Shown here one piece after another: positions 60,202-64,000 of a stretch of 64,000 bases of DNA. Every line of letters starts with the position of its first letter. The first letter of the stretch is position 1. Position numbers and translations under genes: made by a program. Source of the DNA: HNR sp040400085 (GTDB taxonomy: Bacteria; Actinomycetota; Actinomycetes; Actinomycetales; Microbacteriaceae); the NCBI GenBank assembly GCA_040400085.1, contig JBBAQX010000003.1, positions 85,341 to 149,340 of the forward strand, in the 5' to 3' direction. The notes beneath the pieces were generated by a model. That model was not told where the DNA came from. It searched no databases and saw only the letters and a list, made by a program, of their open reading frames with translations.

Positions 60202-61236
60202 ATGGAACTCCAATATCTTTGGTTCTTTATTGTCGGTGTCCTGCTCGTAGGATACCTGGTTCTCGACGGGTTCGACTTCGGTGTGGGGATCAGCCTTCCC
60301 TTCGTCTCGAAAGACGACGTTGACCGAAGGGTCGTTATCAACACCATCGGGCCGATCTGGGATCTCAACGAGACCTGGCTCATCGTTGCGGGGGCTTGTC
60401 TGTTCGCCGCGTTCCCCGAATGGTACGCCACGATGTTCAGCGGTTTCTACCTGGCACTGCTCCTCATCCTGATCGCGCTCATTCTGCGCGGCGTCTCGTT
60501 CGAGTACCGCCACCAGGGTAAGAGCGAACGGTGGAAGAAGTGGTTCGACTCCTTCATCTTCATCGGGTCCGTGCTGCCTCCGCTCCTCTGGGGAACGGCA
60601 TTCGCTAACCTCATCCACGGTGTCCCGATCGAACCGCTTGAAACAGGTGGCTGGATCTTTACCGGGAACCTCTTCACCCTCCTCAACGCCTACAGCCTGC
60701 TGGGGGGCGTGACAGTGATGATGCTCTGCTTCGTGCACGGCCTGGCATTCATCGCCCTCAAAACGGAGGGAGAGGTTCGTGAGCGTTCACGCGCCCTCGC
60801 CGTCAAGGTGGGGCTCGTGACCATCGTGTTGGCTGCAGCGTTCCTGATCTGGACGATCATCGAACATATCAATTCTGACACCATCGTATTCATCGTCGTT
60901 CTCGCAGCGCTTGCGGCCGTCGCCCTTATCGGTGCCTGGGTAGCAAATATCCGGGGACGCGAGGGTGTGGCTTTCACACTCCACGCGGCCACCATGCTTT
61001 TTGCCCTCCTGACGATCTTCATGGCGCTGTTCCCGAACGTGATGATCTCCAGCACAAACCCTGACTACTCCATGAGTATCACGGGGGCTGCTAGCACGGA
61101 GATGACGCTGCAATTCATGACATGGGTTGCCGCTCTGAGCCTCCCGTTGGTTCTCCTCTACCAGGGGTGGACCTACTGGGTGTTCCGCAAGCGGATCTCG
61201 CGTAAGACAATTCTTGCGGCTCCTGCTCACCCGTGA
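60202..61236 (+). CDS. cydB: Cytochrome bd oxidase subunit II
   Basis: Membrane subunit of 344 residues with about eight hydrophobic segments. LVLDGFDFGVG near the start and IGPIWDLNETWLIVAGACLFAAFPEWYA are conserved CydB features; RGVSFEYRHQ and WGTAFANLIHG follow. AGGAGAGA before the ATG. It starts 12 bases after cydA. A strong terminator follows 43 bases after its stop. Confidence 0.97.
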   Translation: MELQYLWFFIVGVLLVGYLVLDGFDFGVGISLPFVSKDDVDRRVVINTIGPIWDLNETWLIVAGACLFAAFPEWYATMFSGFYLALLLILIALILRGVSFEYRHQGKSERWKKWFDSFIFIGSVLPPLLWGTAFANLIHGVPIEPLETGGWIFTGNLFTLLNAYSLLGGVTVMMLCFVHGLAFIALKTEGEVRERSRALAVKVGLVTIVLAAAFLIWTIIEHINSDTIVFIVVLAALAAVALIGAWVANIRGREGVAFTLHAATMLFALLTIFMALFPNVMISSTNPDYSMSITGAASTEMTLQFMTWVAALSLPLVLLYQGWTYWVFRKRISRKTILAAPAHP

Positions 61237-61278
61237 TCTCACCCGTGATGCAGGTTTCACGACCGTAAGCTCATAGCT

Positions 61279-61322
61279 GGCGGCGGGTTGGACTTCCCTC
61301 CACCCGCCGCCGTTTTATTTTT
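61279..61322 (+). terminator. Rho-independent terminator between cydB and cydD
   Basis: GGCGGCGGGT (61279-61288) pairs perfectly with ACCCGCCGCC (61302-61311); a 13-base loop and GTTTTATTTTT follow. It should end the cydAB message, so cydDC is either expressed at a lower read-through level or from a promoter in the 60 bases before 61383. Confidence 0.9.
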
Positions 61323-61382
61323 CGGGCTGCGCTGTCCACCGGTGGTCAGACTCATCGGAAAAAATTTGGGAGAATAAGAACT

Positions 61383-63068
61383 GTGAAGCCGTTTGACGCG
61401 AGACTCCTTAGATATGCCCGATCCATTCGAGGTTTTCTTGCTCGTGGTGCCGTCATCGGCCTGTTTCGGATCGCATCGCTCGTCGGGTTCTCGTGGTTTA
61501 CCGCTCAGGCGATTGTCGGGGTTATCGAGGGAGCTGGCTGGGATGCGGTGACGGGCAATCTTCTCGGAATCGCAGCATCCGTTCTGGTGAGGGCTCTTAC
61601 CGTGTGGCTGAGCGACGCTAACTCCGCCCGCGGAGCTTCGGCGGCAAAAAGCGAGTTGCGACGCGCGAGCCTCGAGGCCGTGCGGAGACTCGGGCCGTCG
61701 TGGCTTGCGGGGCGCTCCTCGGCTTCCGTCACGACCTCAATCACCCAGGGGCTAGACGCGCTCGACGATTATTTCGCAAAGTACATACCTCAGCTGATTA
61801 TGACGGCGCTTGCGACCCCCATTCTCGTGATAATTATTTGGTCGCAAGACCTCACGAGCGCGATCGTTATTCTCGTCGCGTATCCCGTGATCCCCATCTT
61901 CATGGTGCTGATCGGCTGGGCAACCCAATCCGTTCAACGAAAACAATGGGATGCTCTCAACTCGCTTGCGACGAGTTTCCTCGACATTGTGCGCGGCCTG
62001 TCCACCCTCAAAATCTTCGGCCGCGCCGAACGCCAGAGCGAGCGCATCGAATCGGTCACGGAAGATTACCGTGTTCGCACGATGAAGGTTTTGCGAATCA
62101 CCTTTCTGAGCGGGTTTGTGCTTGACCTGGCTGGGACACTCTCGGTCGCTTTTGTAGCCGTCGCCATCGGCATACGGCTGATCGACGGCAGCATGGCTCT
62201 TGCTGTTGGACTGTTCGTGCTGCTTCTCGTGCCGGAAGTTTTCCTGCCGATTCGACAGGTCGGGGCGAGTTTTCACGCCGCGGCCGAGGGCCTTACCGCT
62301 GCGGAAGACATCTTCGAGATTCTTGAGGATACCGGCGAGGGGGCGGCTGATGCTGGCTCGAGAACTGTCGCAGGGCATCCCACAATCGATGGTAAAGCTG
62401 CTGTTCGTTCGCGCGGGAATGGGGATGATCCTGCGCTCGAATTGCGGGGCGTGACGGTTGACTATGACGGATTTATCGCGCTTGACGGATGCTCGTTGAC
62501 CGTCGCCCCCGGAGAAATCGTTGCGATCGTGGGGCCGAGCGGCGCGGGCAAAAGCAGTTTGCTCGGAAGCATTACGGGTCTTGTGCCCTATTCGGGCGAG
62601 GTGCTTGTCGGCGGGACTCGCGTGGATGGGTCCGCCCCGGACGAGCGCACATGGCTCAGCTGGGCCGGGCAGCAACCGGGACTCGTCTCGGGGACGGTCG
62701 CGGGGAATATTGCGCTGGGAGAAACCAGCCCGGATCCTGCCCTCGTATCGCGGGTGCTGGGGGAGGCTGCCGCCCATGAGATTGATCCCGAGCTCATGCT
62801 CGGCCCGTCGGGGGAGGGACTATCCGGCGGGCAAGCGCAGCGGGTCGCGATTGCCCGGGCTTTGTATCGGCTTTATTCACGTGGTTCTGACGTTTTGCTG
62901 TTAGACGAGCCGACGTCGGCCCTTGACTCGGTGACGGAGGGCTTAGTCATGGATTCTCTGCTTATGGTTGCGGGCGGCGGTATCGCCGTTGTGATCGTGA
63001 GTCACCGGACGGCCGTGTCGGAGCGTGCCACCACTATTGTCAGATTGGGGAGTCATGTCGGTTCGTAA
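61383..63068 (+). CDS. cydD: Cysteine/glutathione-type ABC exporter subunit CydD
   Basis: Half of the CydDC exporter, which moves thiols out and is needed to assemble cytochrome bd. It has 561 residues: six membrane segments (1-310) and an ATPase domain with GPSGAGKSS, the signature LSGGQAQR and Walker B VLLLDEPTS. GTG start at 61383 with GGGAGAATAAG before it. The ATPase domain follows a Gly/Ala/Asp-rich linker (about 315-350). Heterodimer with CydC downstream. Confidence 0.94.
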   Translation: MKPFDARLLRYARSIRGFLARGAVIGLFRIASLVGFSWFTAQAIVGVIEGAGWDAVTGNLLGIAASVLVRALTVWLSDANSARGASAAKSELRRASLEAVRRLGPSWLAGRSSASVTTSITQGLDALDDYFAKYIPQLIMTALATPILVIIIWSQDLTSAIVILVAYPVIPIFMVLIGWATQSVQRKQWDALNSLATSFLDIVRGLSTLKIFGRAERQSERIESVTEDYRVRTMKVLRITFLSGFVLDLAGTLSVAFVAVAIGIRLIDGSMALAVGLFVLLLVPEVFLPIRQVGASFHAAAEGLTAAEDIFEILEDTGEGAADAGSRTVAGHPTIDGKAAVRSRGNGDDPALELRGVTVDYDGFIALDGCSLTVAPGEIVAIVGPSGAGKSSLLGSITGLVPYSGEVLVGGTRVDGSAPDERTWLSWAGQQPGLVSGTVAGNIALGETSPDPALVSRVLGEAAAHEIDPELMLGPSGEGLSGGQAQRVAIARALYRLYSRGSDVLLLDEPTSALDSVTEGLVMDSLLMVAGGGIAVVIVSHRTAVSERATTIVRLGSHVGS

Positions 63069-64000
63069 CCTCGAACGGGAGATCATCGCGACGTCGGTTC
63101 CCTCCCGCAAAAACTTCTCCCTTGGTGTTGCGCTTGGGGTGCTTGGCGATTTTTCGGCCGTGGCCTTGCTGGGGCTGAGCATGTGGCTCATCGTGAAGGC
63201 AGCGGAACAACCGCCGATTTTATACATCACATTTGCTGTTGTGGGTGTTCGCGCGTTCGCAATCGGACGTGCGGCGTTTCGGTACGGCGAACGGGTCTCC
63301 AGCCACGATGCGGCCTTTCGGCAGCTTTCTCGGCTGCGCGTCTCGTTTTACGAACGACTTTTGCCGATCGCTCCTGCCGGGCTGAGGGCCACGCGCCGGG
63401 GGGATCTGATGAGTCGCGTAGTGCGCGACGTCGATGAGTTACAAAACTATCCGTTGCGCGTAGTGCTGCCGCTGATTATGTCTGGCGTCGTGCTTGTGGT
63501 GAGCGTTGTGATCGTTTCGCTTATTTCTCTTCTCGCCGGTCTTGTCCTCGTGATCTGCCTGGCCGCATCCTTTCTGCTTGCGGTATGGGCGAATCGGGTT
63601 GTTTCTGCCCGGGCTGAGAGCCGCATCTCGCTGTTGCGCGGGCAATTGGCCGACGAGATTCTCGACGTTATGGCGTCGCTCAGCGTTCTTACCCTGTTCG
63701 GGGCGCTTGACGATCGCATCGACAGGGTCAATCGGGCGGATGCCGAATTACGGCAGGCCGAACGTCGACGTTCCATTGGCGCTGGTATTGCCGCTGCGCT
63801 CGTTTCCCTTCTTGCCGGGGCGGCCACGATTCTCGCCATTCTCGTCACCGCCGGGTCTGTCGCGGACGGGACTCTCACTGCACCGCTTTTTGGCGCAGTG
63901 GTTCTCGTCCCCGCAGCCGTTTTTGAGGTCTTTGGCGCTGTTCCCGTAGCGCTTGCGGCTCGCCGGTCGGTCGCAGCAAGTGCTCATCGACTTGCGACGG
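63055..64000 (+). CDS. cydC: ABC exporter subunit CydC, 3' end missing
   Basis: The frame from the ATG at 63055 overlaps cydD by 14 bases and stays open for 315 codons to the right edge. The visible part is the transmembrane half: VALGVLGDFSAVALLGLSMWLIVK, GVRAFAIGRAAFRYGERVSSHDAAF (CydC-specific) and RRGDLMSRVVRDVDELQNYPLRV. The ATPase domain lies beyond the window. With cydD it forms the exporter needed for bd oxidase assembly. Identity rests on family motifs and order. Confidence 0.93.
   Translation, partial: MSVRNLEREIIATSVPSRKNFSLGVALGVLGDFSAVALLGLSMWLIVKAAEQPPILYITFAVVGVRAFAIGRAAFRYGERVSSHDAAFRQLSRLRVSFYERLLPIAPAGLRATRRGDLMSRVVRDVDELQNYPLRVVLPLIMSGVVLVVSVVIVSLISLLAGLVLVICLAASFLLAVWANRVVSARAESRISLLRGQLADEILDVMASLSVLTLFGALDDRIDRVNRADAELRQAERRRSIGAGIAAALVSLLAGAATILAILVTAGSVADGTLTAPLFGAVVLVPAAVFEVFGAVPVALAARRSVAASAHRLAT

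Noticed and set aside
1..64000. Mobile elements, phage genes, rRNA or tRNA genes
   Set aside because: No transposase or integrase motif, terminal repeat pair, or cloverleaf-like sequence was seen anywhere in the window.

Overview
The window is about 64 kb of chromosome from a high-GC Gram-positive bacterium (Actinobacteria). It is most likely a member or close relative of the Microbacteriaceae with a moderate GC content, which I judge by eye to be in the upper fifties. The reasons are a division and cell-wall cluster with SepF, YggT and a Wag31-type DivIVA; a MurT/GatD pair; many GTG starts; a LAxTG-type sorting signal; a mycothiol-type thioredoxin-fold oxidoreductase; a group II truncated globin; and gene order typical of this class. 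I see no insertion sequences, phage genes, CRISPR arrays, rRNA or tRNA genes, so this looks like stable core chromosome.

Layout. Bases 1-18.4 kb hold the division and cell-wall (dcw) cluster and its extension, all on the plus strand: ftsI (5' end missing), murF, mraY, murD, ftsW, murG, murC, ftsQ, ftsZ, yggS, sepF, yggT, divIVA, lspA, an rluD-type pseudouridine synthase, then murT-gatD. These make peptidoglycan precursors (MurF, MurD, MurC, MraY, MurG), amidate lipid II (MurT-GatD), build the septum (FtsZ, SepF, FtsQ, FtsW, FtsI) and direct polar growth (DivIVA). The replicative polymerase gene dnaE follows (18.5-22.0 kb). Convergent to it is a cell-wall-anchored nucleotidase (22.0-24.1 kb).

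24.2-34.7 kb is a thiamine island with three TPP riboswitches: a minus-strand operon for a pyrimidine-precursor ABC transporter plus TenA; a plus-strand thiO-thiS-thiG operon; and a minus-strand thiD-thiF operon (ThiF carries a rhodanese domain), with thiE divergent from it. No thiC is present here, so the locus looks built for thiazole synthesis plus salvage of the pyrimidine moiety. A two-gene unit of unknown function (a 79-residue protein and a protein with a degenerate FHA domain) sits between two of the riboswitches.

34.7-58.5 kb is mixed housekeeping: a hydrolase, nadE, a DMT exporter, msrA, an SSB paralogue, a lipoprotein, ettA, two thioesterases, a DM13 protein, a conserved unknown, a glbO-mscS-pepN operon, an aldo/keto reductase, a DsbA-like protein, a GNAT acetyltransferase, rpiB, a Nei-type glycosylase, SulP and TauE/SafE transporters, yceI, an FUSC protein, an App1-like phosphatase and DedA. 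58.7 kb to the right edge is the cytochrome bd module cydA-cydB-cydD-cydC; cydC runs off the window.

The most unusual signals are a strongly over-represented hexamer (GGATGC and its complement), identical 10-nt spacing between aptamer and start codon in all three TPP riboswitches, a six-copy 15-bp tandem repeat encoding a pentapeptide tail on an ABC permease, 11-bp-phased direct repeats in front of the nucleotidase, a repeat-rich leader before divIVA, a MurT with no zinc-ribbon cysteines, and the FHA two-gene unit.
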